From Natrinema sp. DC36 (lineage in GTDB: Archaea > Halobacteriota > Halobacteria > Halobacteriales > Natrialbaceae): DNA of 64,000 nucleotides. The position numbers and the translations under genes are program-made. The notes under the pieces were generated by a model that did no database searches, was not told the DNA's origin, and was given only the letters and a program-made list of their open reading frames with translations. The first letter of the stretch is position 1; the number at the start of each line of letters is the position of its first letter. The stretch spans positions 3,844,001 through 3,908,000 of the forward strand of contig NZ_CP084472.1 of the NCBI RefSeq assembly GCF_020405225.1, written 5' to 3'. Of the stretch, positions 17,949-27,016 are shown in pieces.

Positions 17949-19112
17949 TCACAGGTATCTTCGACGTCTAAAAAGATGCTGTAGGAACCCGGTTAATAAG
18001 ATGAGTTGTATGAAAAGAAGTGTGTACTCAGCCGCTTTGAATGGCTCGTACCAAATTATCTGTATCACCAGAAAAAGAAATATGATCGGCACTGATAGCA
18101 CTCCAAATTCCCACCAGTACGACTGATATCCGGAATGCTGCTCTCTCAAATAGCTTATGTCTTTCAGCCATCCTGGTAGGATGGAGAAACCTATGAATAC
18201 GGATATAAGTAGAGTAAGAAAGCGAAATACCTCATAAAGATCTTCACCTCCCTTTGTGAGAAATATCCAACCATAGAAGACAAGTACTATAGTTGCTGCA
18301 GTACTGTACACGAAGACACTGTACCAGCGTTCAGATCCACTACTTAGATGATATATCGGGTTTTTATCGTCAGCGGTTTCTATCTGGTTCCGTATCTGAT
18401 CGTGATCTTCAGCATCAACAGGTTCAATCATCGCTAGTCCACTAAAGAAAACTTCAGTGAAAGCCGCTATACGCGAAATTCCTCTTCTCTGCCGATATAT
18501 CGTTAGCAAGCGATATACCCGAACCCACTTCGAAGGTAGTAAAGATTGGAAAGTCCATCTCAAATCCTGGTATGTGCTTCTGATCAATCTCCTCCACCCA
18601 AAAACATGAATTAACACCCGGGACAGACCATTTATAAAAACACCTGCAACTATCGCATACCAGCCAGCAATGATAGTAAAGACAAAAGATCCCAATAAAA
18701 AGTCCATAGAGATCATGTCTGCTTCCAACTCCCTGATCTCAAAATGGCCAATCGAAATTCCATAATATCCCGCATGTAGAAGAAGAATTCCAAATAAGAA
18801 ATCAGAAGCATGCGCTTCCCCATGAGGATCTGCTCGAGAAATTTTCTGAAAAGTATTAGTCAAGTGAAAAAATAGTGATACAATAACTACAGCACCTCCA
18901 ACGACAAATGGCATCTCAAATAAACTTAAAATGCCTGTTATCTCCCCGTCAACATTAGAGACAAGTGTAAGGAACAACCAAAACAAACCGACAATCAAAG
19001 CAGAGCCAATTAGGTAGAAGCCAGACTCCACGATCTGCGCGGACTTCCGGAAGGTAAACTCAAGAAATCTGAACGGCTTAGATTTAGTATTTACCGAAGT
19101 GTCTGTTGACAT
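17949..19112 (-). CDS. Hypothetical multi-TM membrane protein
   Basis: From ATG 19112 (MSTDTSVNTKSKPFRFLEF) 387 residues with about eight hydrophobic segments: two near 30-80, two near 105-160, and a C-terminal group (about 255-380). A basic cytoplasmic loop separates the halves. The longer frame to 19328 overlaps the rhomboid gene and gives low-complexity residues, so the internal start is used. It follows the rhomboid gene by 58 nt on the same strand and could be a partner or substrate. No family recognised. Confidence 0.55.
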   Translation of the reverse strand: MSTDTSVNTKSKPFRFLEFTFRKSAQIVESGFYLIGSALIVGLFWLFLTLVSNVDGEITGILSLFEMPFVVGGAVVIVSLFFHLTNTFQKISRADPHGEAHASDFLFGILLLHAGYYGISIGHFEIRELEADMISMDFLLGSFVFTIIAGWYAIVAGVFINGLSRVLIHVFGWRRLIRSTYQDLRWTFQSLLPSKWVRVYRLLTIYRQRRGISRIAAFTEVFFSGLAMIEPVDAEDHDQIRNQIETADDKNPIYHLSSGSERWYSVFVYSTAATIVLVFYGWIFLTKGGEDLYEVFRFLTLLISVFIGFSILPGWLKDISYLREQHSGYQSYWWEFGVLSVPIIFLFLVIQIIWYEPFKAAEYTLLFIQLILLTGFLQHLFRRRRYL

Positions 19113-19170
19113 ACTCTGTCCAATGATTTCTTCTCCAAATAAATCAATTCCACCTATACTATGACCGAAG

Positions 19171-20019
19171 TTAGACTTTGAACGCAGAATATCTCCAAGT
19201 GATGAGAGCAAAAAGTGCACCCCAGATGAATCCTGCTGCATGCGCGAAGATGTTTCTGAAGTTCCCGTTCTCAACGATGGCGGTGGGAAACATCGCGAAC
19301 ACGAAGTAGGTGAGTACCAAGACAACAAGACCTCCTAATATAGTTGGTTTGAAAGCCTGAAGCGTAACAGAGTCAATGTTGGATTTGATATCATGTTCCC
19401 AAAGATAGAATACCACCATCAAGACGACTCCAAACAGAGAGAGACCGACAATCAACGGATCAATCCTACCGGTGTAGATGAAACTGATTTCTATAAGGAG
19501 TAAAAAGACGACTGCTGCACCGATGATGTTTCCGAGAGCTGGATTGTAGTGCTTCCGCAGGTAGATGACCAATGCGACCAAGAGAAATCCTCCGAATCCG
19601 GAGGCAACACCAGAGAATCCTCGTTCCGGTGGTAGTGTCCCTGAGAAGGAGATCTTCAAGATGAGGTAGCTTGTGAATGTGATTAGAGGCGGAAGCACTA
19701 CTAGAAGTGCGGCGAAAGTACGGCGGAACCATTGACGGGTATTCACTGCGGAACAGAGCCAATAAGTGTAGGCGGCGGCCATGGAATAGGCCGTGAGGTT
19801 GTTCAGCAGGTGGGTGAAATTAGTGTGGATGTACGCAGCGGTGTAGAGACCCCAGATATTGAATTCTGAATGATTGAAGGCCAGTACTGCTTTAGCTGAT
19901 TCAGGTACGAATAATTGGATGGCTGTGAGTAGGAGTCCGACGCTGACCATGAGTGCGGCGTCGAATATTGTGATTGTCTGGCTTTGCAGCGTCTGGATGA
20001 TGTCTTTCTGTTCAGGCAT
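19171..20019 (-). CDS. Rhomboid-family intramembrane serine protease
   Basis: Cleaves substrates inside the membrane. 282 residues, about seven membrane helices. The catalytic Ser is in GFSGVASGF (GxSGxxxG, about residue 136); the helix-2 His/Asn motif is HTNFTHLLNN (about 66-75); the catalytic His is in FAHAAGFIWG near the C-terminus (about 266). All three are intact, so it should be active. In this AT-rich block it lies next to membrane proteins and a wHTH-TM protein, which are plausible but unproven substrates. Confidence 0.88.
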   Translation of the reverse strand: MPEQKDIIQTLQSQTITIFDAALMVSVGLLLTAIQLFVPESAKAVLAFNHSEFNIWGLYTAAYIHTNFTHLLNNLTAYSMAAAYTYWLCSAVNTRQWFRRTFAALLVVLPPLITFTSYLILKISFSGTLPPERGFSGVASGFGGFLLVALVIYLRKHYNPALGNIIGAAVVFLLLIEISFIYTGRIDPLIVGLSLFGVVLMVVFYLWEHDIKSNIDSVTLQAFKPTILGGLVVLVLTYFVFAMFPTAIVENGNFRNIFAHAAGFIWGALFALITWRYSAFKV

Positions 20020-20139
20020 CCGGTTAGGTCCGTGTTCCTATAGGTTCATAACCATAGAATGTCATTGAACGGTTGGTGACTGACAATTGGTGGTCAACAA
20101 ACCCTCTGATAGGGAGTTTGTGATCATCAATTGGAGTGT

Positions 20140-20688
20140 ATGACTGAAATTCCTGACTGGATTGAAGAGAAAATCAGTTTCGATAAGACACGAGATGTAC
20201 AGGATAGTCATATTGTAGAGGTGTTTCTGGAGTCTGACCGGCCTTACTTGTCAAATCGGAAGGTTGCCTCAGAGATCGGGCTTACAAAGCAGGGAACAAC
20301 ACCTCGGCTTGAGGAATTAGTGGATATTGATATTCTAGATGGGGATAGTGCTGCGGGAGGTCGGATCTTCTGGATCCATGATGACAGGTCGGAATGGCCG
20401 ATACCGCCGGATGTTGAGGTTGAGCCGGTTCAAGAGGAGATGACGGTGAACGAATACTTCAACCAGCTACACGTAAAATACGGCCTTCTTGCTATAGGAG
20501 GGACAATGATCGGTGCATTGCTTATGATGGCATTCACACTTTTCGTGGGCTATGAGATACAGATGCCTTTGATCAATGCAAGCGGTTTGCTTCTTGGCGG
20601 TGTTATTTTCACTGTTCTCGGGTACTCGTTTGTCTTTCTTGCTCTAGGATTCGGTGCTTGGGACCGTTTCAGCTCACAAAATATCTAA
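20140..20688 (+). CDS. Membrane-anchored winged-helix protein
   Basis: From ATG 20140 (MTEIPDWIEEKISFD) 182 residues. The N-terminal half looks like a winged helix (RPYLSNRKVASEIGLTKQGT, then LEELVDIDILDG, then GGRIFWI). The C-terminal half carries two membrane helices (about 108-132 and 140-168). A DNA-binding domain tethered to the membrane beside a rhomboid protease recalls regulators released by intramembrane cleavage; that link is inference. Its 3' end overlaps the convergent PadR gene by 4 nt. Confidence 0.6.
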   Translation: MTEIPDWIEEKISFDKTRDVQDSHIVEVFLESDRPYLSNRKVASEIGLTKQGTTPRLEELVDIDILDGDSAAGGRIFWIHDDRSEWPIPPDVEVEPVQEEMTVNEYFNQLHVKYGLLAIGGTMIGALLMMAFTLFVGYEIQMPLINASGLLLGGVIFTVLGYSFVFLALGFGAWDRFSSQNI

Positions 20689-20963
20689 TCGAGATCTACG
20701 TATTGGTTTTCCCAGTCTCGGCGGGCTTCAAGTTCCCGAGTACCACGAGAAGTGATTGAGTAGATATTGGTACGCTGGTCTCTTTCACCTTTCTCGACGA
20801 GTCCTTTGTCGACGACTTCGTCTAGGTTTGGGTAGAGTCGTCCATGATGGATTTCTTTCTCGTAGTAGTTCTCGAGTTCGTCTTTGATGGCGAGGCCGTG
20901 TGGTTTCTCTTGGCCGGCGATGACGTACAGTAGGTCGCGTTGGAATCCCGTGAGGTCGTACAT
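20685..20963 (-). CDS. PadR-family winged-helix regulator
   Basis: 92 residues: DLTGFQRDLLYVIAGQEKP, then the recognition region GLAIKDELENYYEKEIHHGR, the wing LYPNLDEVVDKGLVEKGE and DQRTNIYSITSRG. This is the short haloarchaeal PadR form without a C-terminal dimer helix. Close paralogues occur at 55108-55383 (chromosome) and as a truncated copy at 37451-37618. It presumably represses nearby genes; no operator was identified. Confidence 0.85.
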   Translation of the reverse strand: MYDLTGFQRDLLYVIAGQEKPHGLAIKDELENYYEKEIHHGRLYPNLDEVVDKGLVEKGERDQRTNIYSITSRGTRELEARRDWENQYVDLD

Positions 20964-21060
20964 ACTATTGGATTCTCTGACTGTACCTATAAAATCCCGT
21001 CTATGTGTTACAAGGTTTTTAGGGAATGATAAGGATCAAAGCTGAGAAGTTTATTGAAAC

Positions 21061-21747
21061 TCAGTAGCTGACGATATCTCGGACGAACTCTATCTCCCGA
21101 TCTCGAGGAAGATAGCCAACGTCGATCCTGCGATCAAACTCATCTATTCTATCCTTCAGCTGGCGGATATCCTTCTCAAGAGTCAAGTTGTCATAACCAT
21201 CTCGCGGCCACCAATCCATGAATAAGAAATACCGCCTGCCGACCTTTCCAGGGAATTCAGCTAATGCCTTGATATCTGTCTCACCGCCACTTCGAAATCT
21301 CCCACTCATATTCATCGAATGCTTGATCTCACACAGCACCGAGACCTCTGATCGATTCAGGTCTATAAAATTCCCTATCCCCTCCTTTTTCCCCTGCATC
21401 GTGATGTCGGACTTCGCGGGAAAAACTGCTAAATCGAAGTCGGTTTTAGCTCCTCCCCATATCCCGTTGTCGTAGAATCTGACCTCCGGACGAACTCTAG
21501 GAATCTTGTGTCCTTCCTTGTCTAACCGGTTGAACATCTCCCTGTTCCGCCAGTCGTCCATGTTACTGTGATCTTGGAGATATTGGACTGGAACTGTTTC
21601 TGGACTGAGTTTCGTTCTGAGTCTACGGTATAGCTCTGGCATTATCGGATTTTCATTTCCGTAGTGGAAAGGGTGGTCCAGAAAATCCTGGTGCAGCTGC
21701 TGTAGAGTATCTTCAAATAATCTGATGTCGGCGCTTTCAGAAGTCAT
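21061..21747 (-). CDS. PD-(D/E)XK nuclease-like protein
   Basis: 228 residues. The arrangement E88 (RPEVRF), D103/D105 (GAKTDFDLAVF) and E140-x-K142 (VLCEIKHS) fits the PD-(D/E)XK nuclease core: an acidic residue, then a strand ending ExK about 35 residues on. A helical N-terminus precedes it. No methyltransferase is adjacent, so a classical restriction pair is unlikely; a defence or repair nuclease is possible. The motif assignment is by eye only. Confidence 0.45.
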   Translation of the reverse strand: MTSESADIRLFEDTLQQLHQDFLDHPFHYGNENPIMPELYRRLRTKLSPETVPVQYLQDHSNMDDWRNREMFNRLDKEGHKIPRVRPEVRFYDNGIWGGAKTDFDLAVFPAKSDITMQGKKEGIGNFIDLNRSEVSVLCEIKHSMNMSGRFRSGGETDIKALAEFPGKVGRRYFLFMDWWPRDGYDNLTLEKDIRQLKDRIDEFDRRIDVGYLPRDREIEFVRDIVSY

Positions 21748-21879
21748 GGAACAAAGGCATACTCGGAGACCATATTAATCTCTGGGAGTTCGATGCTTGG
21801 GGATGAGAACAGGGATAATCCGTTGACAACTGAAGAAGACAAACGGGAATGTATTATTCAGCAGAAAAGAGAAGCAGCT

Positions 21880-22773
21880 CTATTTAGAGTAATAGCAGTC
21901 ATTGGGCAGGACAGGCATAGCTGCATAGTATTCCAGTGTATCCTCTAACTGCTGATATTGCTCTGAGATCAACTCATTAAATGCTTCACCAGCGTTTACG
22001 ATATGATTGTTATAGGCTTGTAACCCAAAATCGAATTCAGCATACTTCTTGTACTCGTGAAGCAACTTCTCAACCTGGATTTCAGGTACTCTATTCTGAG
22101 TCGTAATGATCGGTGCATTAGTTACTTGATGTCGATCTCTCTTCTTTTCAGTTAGAGTGTAGTAGTGATATTCACCATCCCGCTCAACCACTTTCAAACC
22201 ATTTTCAATCGTCTCAGGACTCCACCATAGAATTTCCTCCTGAAAGTGGCCTCCTGTATACTCCGCTACCAAAACCTCTCTAAGCCAGATTGCCAACTGC
22301 TGTTGATCGACCTCAGCCCAGTCCTTACTTACCTCAGAAAGCATTTCTTCCATCTTCTCTGACTCAATGACTTCCTCTTGGTATGCTCTTTTTTCAGACC
22401 GGATCTCTTCGACATTCTCCATCATCTCCTCGAGAAGCTCATCTAAATCGGTTGGCGCTTCTTCATCTAAATGATGTTCTAAAAAATGCTTCTTCAGCGC
22501 TTCTGAAATCTTATCTGGGTACAGCTTGAATCCATTACCAGTGAGATTGGCGATTACGGATTCTGAACCGCCGTCTGAACCTATAGGAGAAGATGCACGG
22601 TATGAAGGAAGGTTTTCGATCCAAGGCTCTAGTACCTGTCTGCGGATATCATTTGTATGTCGGATCCTCAGCCTGGTACGGATATCTTTTCTTACCGTCC
22701 AATAAGTCGCAGCGGCAATTGAGAGGGTAGCTAAAATCCCGACAAGACTAACTACAGTTTCAACGCTTGCCAT
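21880..22773 (-). CDS. Hypothetical membrane-anchored helical protein
   Basis: 297 residues. One membrane helix at 5-27 (VVSLVGILATLSIAAATYW) with a cytoplasmic, largely helical and acidic body including an EELLEEM-type coiled stretch (about 110-150). No catalytic motif seen. It lies 130 nt upstream of the nuclease-like gene on the same strand, so the two could act together. Confidence 0.5.
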   Translation of the reverse strand: MASVETVVSLVGILATLSIAAATYWTVRKDIRTRLRIRHTNDIRRQVLEPWIENLPSYRASSPIGSDGGSESVIANLTGNGFKLYPDKISEALKKHFLEHHLDEEAPTDLDELLEEMMENVEEIRSEKRAYQEEVIESEKMEEMLSEVSKDWAEVDQQQLAIWLREVLVAEYTGGHFQEEILWWSPETIENGLKVVERDGEYHYYTLTEKKRDRHQVTNAPIITTQNRVPEIQVEKLLHEYKKYAEFDFGLQAYNNHIVNAGEAFNELISEQYQQLEDTLEYYAAMPVLPNDCYYSK

Positions 22774-22922
22774 TATACGAGAAAATCATCACAATCTGCT
22801 AAAACTATCGGTCGCTCTTCTTAGTAGACCTGGGAGCCTTGTCTATTAAGTGCAGAAGTGCCTTCGAGCTCAATCACTAACACAAGTATATTTATAGTCT
22901 CTTCCAGAGGATCTCTATTCTG

Positions 22923-23147
22923 ATGGCGGTACTCAAACGGTATGCTGATTCAACCCCGAAGGACGGCTACTTTGTTCATGCCCCTTTTTCCGATCTTCCT
23001 CATCCGTTGCCGCTTCAAACGCCGAAAATAACTGAAGAGATTTACAAGGAACTTGGATACGGACATGGCGATAACGTCCCTAATGAGCTTACTTGGAAGC
23101 TCTACGATGTCGGTCTTCACTGGACGGAGTTCTACTTAGTTGCTTGA
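22923..23147 (+). CDS. Small hypothetical protein, 74 aa
   Basis: MAVLKRYADSTPKDGYFVHA and so on, with no cysteines or membrane segment. A TATA-like tatatttatag lies about 30 nt upstream. Its 3' end overlaps the convergent mscS gene by 12 nt. Function unknown. Confidence 0.45.
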   Translation: MAVLKRYADSTPKDGYFVHAPFSDLPHPLPLQTPKITEEIYKELGYGHGDNVPNELTWKLYDVGLHWTEFYLVA

Positions 23148-24296
23148 CTCATCTGTGGGTGGTTTTGTCTCCTCCTCATCGTATACTCGTTCCACCGGTT
23201 GTTGTGGAGGGGCTTCTTGTTCCGAATCAAGGAAGCTAATTTCCCGCTGCGGGAAGGGAATGACGATGTCTGCGTCGTCGAATTCGTCGTAGACCAGCCG
23301 ATTAATCTGGTCAATCGCTCGCTGCTCGCTAAATGGATGGGCAACGAAGGCCCAGAGTTCGAAGATGAGCGCAGAATCACCAAATTCGCGGAACATCACC
23401 CGTGGAGAGGGTGAGTCAAGGATAAGTTGTATTTCGTCGCAGACCCCAAGGAGAATCTCTTCGACATCTCGGTAGTCCGTTCCATATGCGGCTGTGATTG
23501 GAACACGGATTCGCTTTCGTCGTTGTGGTGCTGACTCGTTAACGACCGATGCGGAGTTCAAAACCGCGTTTGGGACTGTAACCAGAATATTGTCGCGTGT
23601 GAGGACCGTCGTACTTCGGATACCGATGTCAGTGACTGTCCCTCGCTGGCCGTTCTCCAAGATAATCACGTCTCCGGTTTTATAGGTATCGTCGAAATAT
23701 AACGAAACGCCGCCGATCAAATTACCGATAGCTTCCTGTGCAGCCAACCCAAGGATAATCCCGATGATCCCTGCCGAAGCGAGAAACGGAGTGATATCAA
23801 TCTCCCAAATGACGAGAAGACTGATTCCAGTTCCGAGTATGATGAGGATTGTCCAGAAGTTCTTGAAGATTGGCGAGAATTCATAGTCACTCTCAGTCGC
23901 ATTCACGGCCTCGATCCACTGTCCCCCGAAGCGTTTTGCTGCTCGCATCCACAGCACGACGAGTACCGATAGGATGGTGCCGACGAGGAAGTAACTCGAT
24001 TCGACGACCCCGAAAATGCTTAGACTAAGGTAAATTCCACTGAGAGCCACCGAAATGTACAGGGGCATGTGTATCTCCTGGAAAAAAGCGCGGTTGATCG
24101 AGTTGTCGGGCCAGCGGTCAGATTGGTCTAAGAGTTTCTGCCCGCTCCACTCGATAAGCCGTGAGAGAAGGTACGAGATGACGAGGATAGCGATGACGAG
24201 TAACCACGGCCGATCACTGAGAGGGATATCGCTAGCGGTTTGGAGTATAAATTCTGGACTGTGTGAGATATCGATCATCGTCAATGTCCTGTCCAT
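23136..24296 (-). CDS. mscS: MscS-family mechanosensitive channel
   Basis: Opens under membrane tension to release solutes. 386 residues: five hydrophobic segments in the first ~190 residues, the last being the pore helix TPFLASAGIIGIILGLAAQEAIGN with the Gly/Ala pattern of TM3, then the conserved beta domain YFDDTYKTGDVIILENGQRGTVTDIGIRST (about 210-240) and VTVPNAVL. The C-terminal vestibule domain is followed by about 35 disordered Pro/Glu/Asp-rich residues. It heads the leftward cluster of Usp and two antiporters and fits a role in osmotic down-shock. Confidence 0.92.
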   Translation of the reverse strand: MDRTLTMIDISHSPEFILQTASDIPLSDRPWLLVIAILVISYLLSRLIEWSGQKLLDQSDRWPDNSINRAFFQEIHMPLYISVALSGIYLSLSIFGVVESSYFLVGTILSVLVVLWMRAAKRFGGQWIEAVNATESDYEFSPIFKNFWTILIILGTGISLLVIWEIDITPFLASAGIIGIILGLAAQEAIGNLIGGVSLYFDDTYKTGDVIILENGQRGTVTDIGIRSTTVLTRDNILVTVPNAVLNSASVVNESAPQRRKRIRVPITAAYGTDYRDVEEILLGVCDEIQLILDSPSPRVMFREFGDSALIFELWAFVAHPFSEQRAIDQINRLVYDEFDDADIVIPFPQREISFLDSEQEAPPQQPVERVYDEEETKPPTDESSN

Positions 24297-24367
24297 AGTC
24301 GATTCCGAGTATAAGTGTGTAGTGAGTGGCTCTCGAACTCATTTCGGAGTTCCGATTTCCGCTAACG

Positions 24368-25252
24368 TTAGAAACGAAGTATTTCGCGTCGGAGGCGCGA
24401 GGTGAGCCTTGCCAGGCGGGAGGGGAGATTTCGGTGCTCTTTAACCATCAGCACCGAGCTAGCTGATTGTCGCCCCACCTGTTCTGGAAGTGTCCCGATA
24501 ATAGAACGACCGAAGAGGTCTTCGGAAGTCGCCCCGAGAACAACGAGATTTACGTCTTCCGATTGATTGACTATTGTATCACCAACAGAGTCGCTCTCCA
24601 CAATTTCCTGAGTGATCACTGGAACACCAGTGAACCCGGCGATAACACGCGCTAACATCGTTTCTTTCTCGTCACGTGCTGTTGCTGTCTCGTTGGGTGA
24701 GTTGACGACGATGACATGGACCTCCGCATCGTGAACGCGAGCGAGGGAGCCTGCTACGGTTGCTGCTAGCTCGGTGTTCGGACCTCCAGCGACGGGAAGT
24801 AGAATCCGCTGTAGCTCCTCGTCGCCGTCCATTCGTTTAACGAGTACGTCACACGGTGCTTTTCGGAGCACTTGATCGAGATGGGATCCTAAGATGATGT
24901 CCCGTCGACGTGGACGCCCTCGCCATCCCATAAGAATTGTCTCAATGTCCCCTTCCTCTGCTATGCTGAGGATTCCGCTCGCTATCGAGCGAGCAAATCG
25001 GATGCGGCTCGTTACCTCGATAGCCTGATCGTTGACGATATCAGCAGCATAGTCGATAACCTCACGCTCATCGTCGACGAGTCGCTCACCTTCAGAAAGC
25101 GGTACCTGTTCGGGAACTCTGATTACCGTCAGTAGTTCGAGTGGACGCCCGGTATCAGTCGCGATATCTGCAGCTGTCGAGATGAGTTGGTCAGCCGTCT
25201 CTGGATTCGCGATCGGAACGAGAATCGAGCCCCGCGTGGTCTGATTAGTCAT
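24368..25252 (-). CDS. Tandem universal stress protein
   Basis: Two Usp domains in 294 residues from ATG 25252 (MTNQTTRGSILVPIANPETAD). Domain 1 (about 8-140) has degenerate nucleotide motifs; domain 2 (about 150-280) starts ILLPVAGGPNTELA and has LVVLGATSEDLFGRSIIGTL. A basic C-terminal tail (RLARLTSRLRREIL) could bind the membrane or a partner. It is the intact counterpart of the broken gene at 9243-10137. It follows two antiporter genes and is likely in their operon, a known arrangement for transporter-associated Usp proteins. Confidence 0.85.
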   Translation of the reverse strand: MTNQTTRGSILVPIANPETADQLISTAADIATDTGRPLELLTVIRVPEQVPLSEGERLVDDEREVIDYAADIVNDQAIEVTSRIRFARSIASGILSIAEEGDIETILMGWRGRPRRRDIILGSHLDQVLRKAPCDVLVKRMDGDEELQRILLPVAGGPNTELAATVAGSLARVHDAEVHVIVVNSPNETATARDEKETMLARVIAGFTGVPVITQEIVESDSVGDTIVNQSEDVNLVVLGATSEDLFGRSIIGTLPEQVGRQSASSVLMVKEHRNLPSRLARLTSRLRREILRF

Positions 25253-25366
25253 TACGTATTGAATGTTCCACACCGGATTTAGGAGTTCGGTCCGAACGAT
25301 ATGTAATCGGAGTGAACGAGTTTACAGTGGTGTCGGATTGGCTCGACTTCAATGTCCTGCCCATCA

Positions 25367-27016
25367 CTATCGAAATTCTAGGTCCTCGTGTAAGCGGCGT
25401 TTGTTCCGTGATCCCAACTCTTCGAGCGACACGTCTTCGGTGAGTACCATTCGGATCTTTTCTAGGAGCTGTTCTGAGGCAAGGAAGTCGGGAACGATAA
25501 CGTAATCTGCACCAGCTTCCAGCAAGTCCCCTGCTTCATCGACGCGGTCCGATCGAAGGATGACATCCGCATCCGTCTCTAACCCGAGAATTTGGCTAGA
25601 GACCTGTCGGTCGGATACTGTCGAGAGAATCAATTGCGCTTCATCGGCGTTCGCTCGCTCCCAAGTTTCGCTGCTAACTGCATCGCCGAAGATGTGATTC
25701 TCGTGGGTTGTAGCCAATTCGTGCCGGTCCGGATCGTGTTCGACCACGATAACGGGTTGATCTTCATCTTCACACGTCTGCGCAGCAAGCGTTCCGAGTC
25801 GGCCGTATCCGATGATAATGACGTGGTCTTTCAGGGATGAGTCGACGGAACTTCGACTATTCAGCTTGGAGTGCGTCGATTCAAGCGGGAGGACCCGCAT
25901 CAGAACTCGGTATAGTGGCTCGCTGTACTGGCGAGTCGCGGTTGACGTGATCATCGTGAGTGCTGCAACGAGGATGATCGCCTCGAAGACGTCCGGTTGA
26001 ATCCGCTCTAGGATCAACGCCTGGATCGCGATGATGAGGGCGAACTCGCTCACTTGGTCGAGCCCGAAGCTCGTCAATGATGCTGTTCTGGTTTCGTATC
26101 CCTGATAGAGAAGCGCGTAGATCGTCACCAGAGGCTTGAGTACGACGATTACGAACAATAGTACCCCCGCGAACAACAGTGCACGCGGTGTGGGAACCGT
26201 GATCAGACTGCCGACGGTGACAAAGAAGACGGCAGCGAAGAAATCATCGAACGACTCGAGACCCGCTTCAAGCGCCAATTTGTCCGGGAACTCCCGTGTA
26301 ATCGCTAACCCGGCAGCGAACGCCCCGACGACGATCGAGATGCCGGTCAACTCTGCGAGGCTGATGAACCCGAGGAGGAGTGCGACTCCGGTTAAAATGA
26401 TGAGCTCGTCGGAGTCTCCCGACAGCGAGACAAGTATACCGAACAAGTACACTCGAACGAGCGCTGCGACGAGGAGGATGACGACGCCGTATCCGAGTTT
26501 GAGTACAATACCGTCTGGAGTGAACACGTCCGCGCTCAACACGAGTATGAGCACGACTGCGAACAGGTCCTGTGCGAAATGAATCGACGAGATGAGGCGT
26601 CCCTGAATGAGATTTCGACGGATGTCATGTACGGCGAGTTCTCGTCCGACGAGTGAGGAACTGAGTGCAGCTGCACTCGCGAAGTAGATTGCGTTCAGCG
26701 TGTCGAGTTCGAATACGAGTCCTAGACCGAATACGAGACTTCCGACAAGCAGGACTTGTAGGGCAGCGACGTGCTCGCTGTCCCGTGCGACAGCCCGGAA
26801 CCGTCCTGGTTCGACCTCGACACCGAAGGTGAACACGAGGAATGCGACTCCCCATTGTGCGAGCTCAAGCGTCGTCCCTTGCGGGATAAACGGCGCCAGT
26901 ATCACTCCGACGATGATATAGATCGGCACTGCGGGTATCCCCAGTCGCGTCGCAAACACGAGGAAGATGCCGGCGATGATGAAGATCGCTCCGAGGGGCG
27001 TCAGGAGCTCAACCAT
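25367..27016 (-). CDS. CPA2 antiporter with RCK domain (Kef-like)
   Basis: Kef/NhaS-type cation/H+ antiporter fused to an NAD-binding regulator. From ATG 27016 (MVELLTPLGAIF) 549 residues: about 12 membrane helices to residue ~370, including SSIHFAQDLFAVVL and FGLDQVSEFALIIAI, then an RCK_N domain beginning HVIIIGYGRLGTLAAQ (about 396) with an intact GxGxxG. The C-terminal TrkA-C domain is absent. Its start overlaps the stop of the upstream antiporter by 8 nt, so the two are translationally coupled and may form a heteromer. Confidence 0.9.
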   Translation of the reverse strand: MVELLTPLGAIFIIAGIFLVFATRLGIPAVPIYIIVGVILAPFIPQGTTLELAQWGVAFLVFTFGVEVEPGRFRAVARDSEHVAALQVLLVGSLVFGLGLVFELDTLNAIYFASAAALSSSLVGRELAVHDIRRNLIQGRLISSIHFAQDLFAVVLILVLSADVFTPDGIVLKLGYGVVILLVAALVRVYLFGILVSLSGDSDELIILTGVALLLGFISLAELTGISIVVGAFAAGLAITREFPDKLALEAGLESFDDFFAAVFFVTVGSLITVPTPRALLFAGVLLFVIVVLKPLVTIYALLYQGYETRTASLTSFGLDQVSEFALIIAIQALILERIQPDVFEAIILVAALTMITSTATRQYSEPLYRVLMRVLPLESTHSKLNSRSSVDSSLKDHVIIIGYGRLGTLAAQTCEDEDQPVIVVEHDPDRHELATTHENHIFGDAVSSETWERANADEAQLILSTVSDRQVSSQILGLETDADVILRSDRVDEAGDLLEAGADYVIVPDFLASEQLLEKIRMVLTEDVSLEELGSRNKRRLHEDLEFR

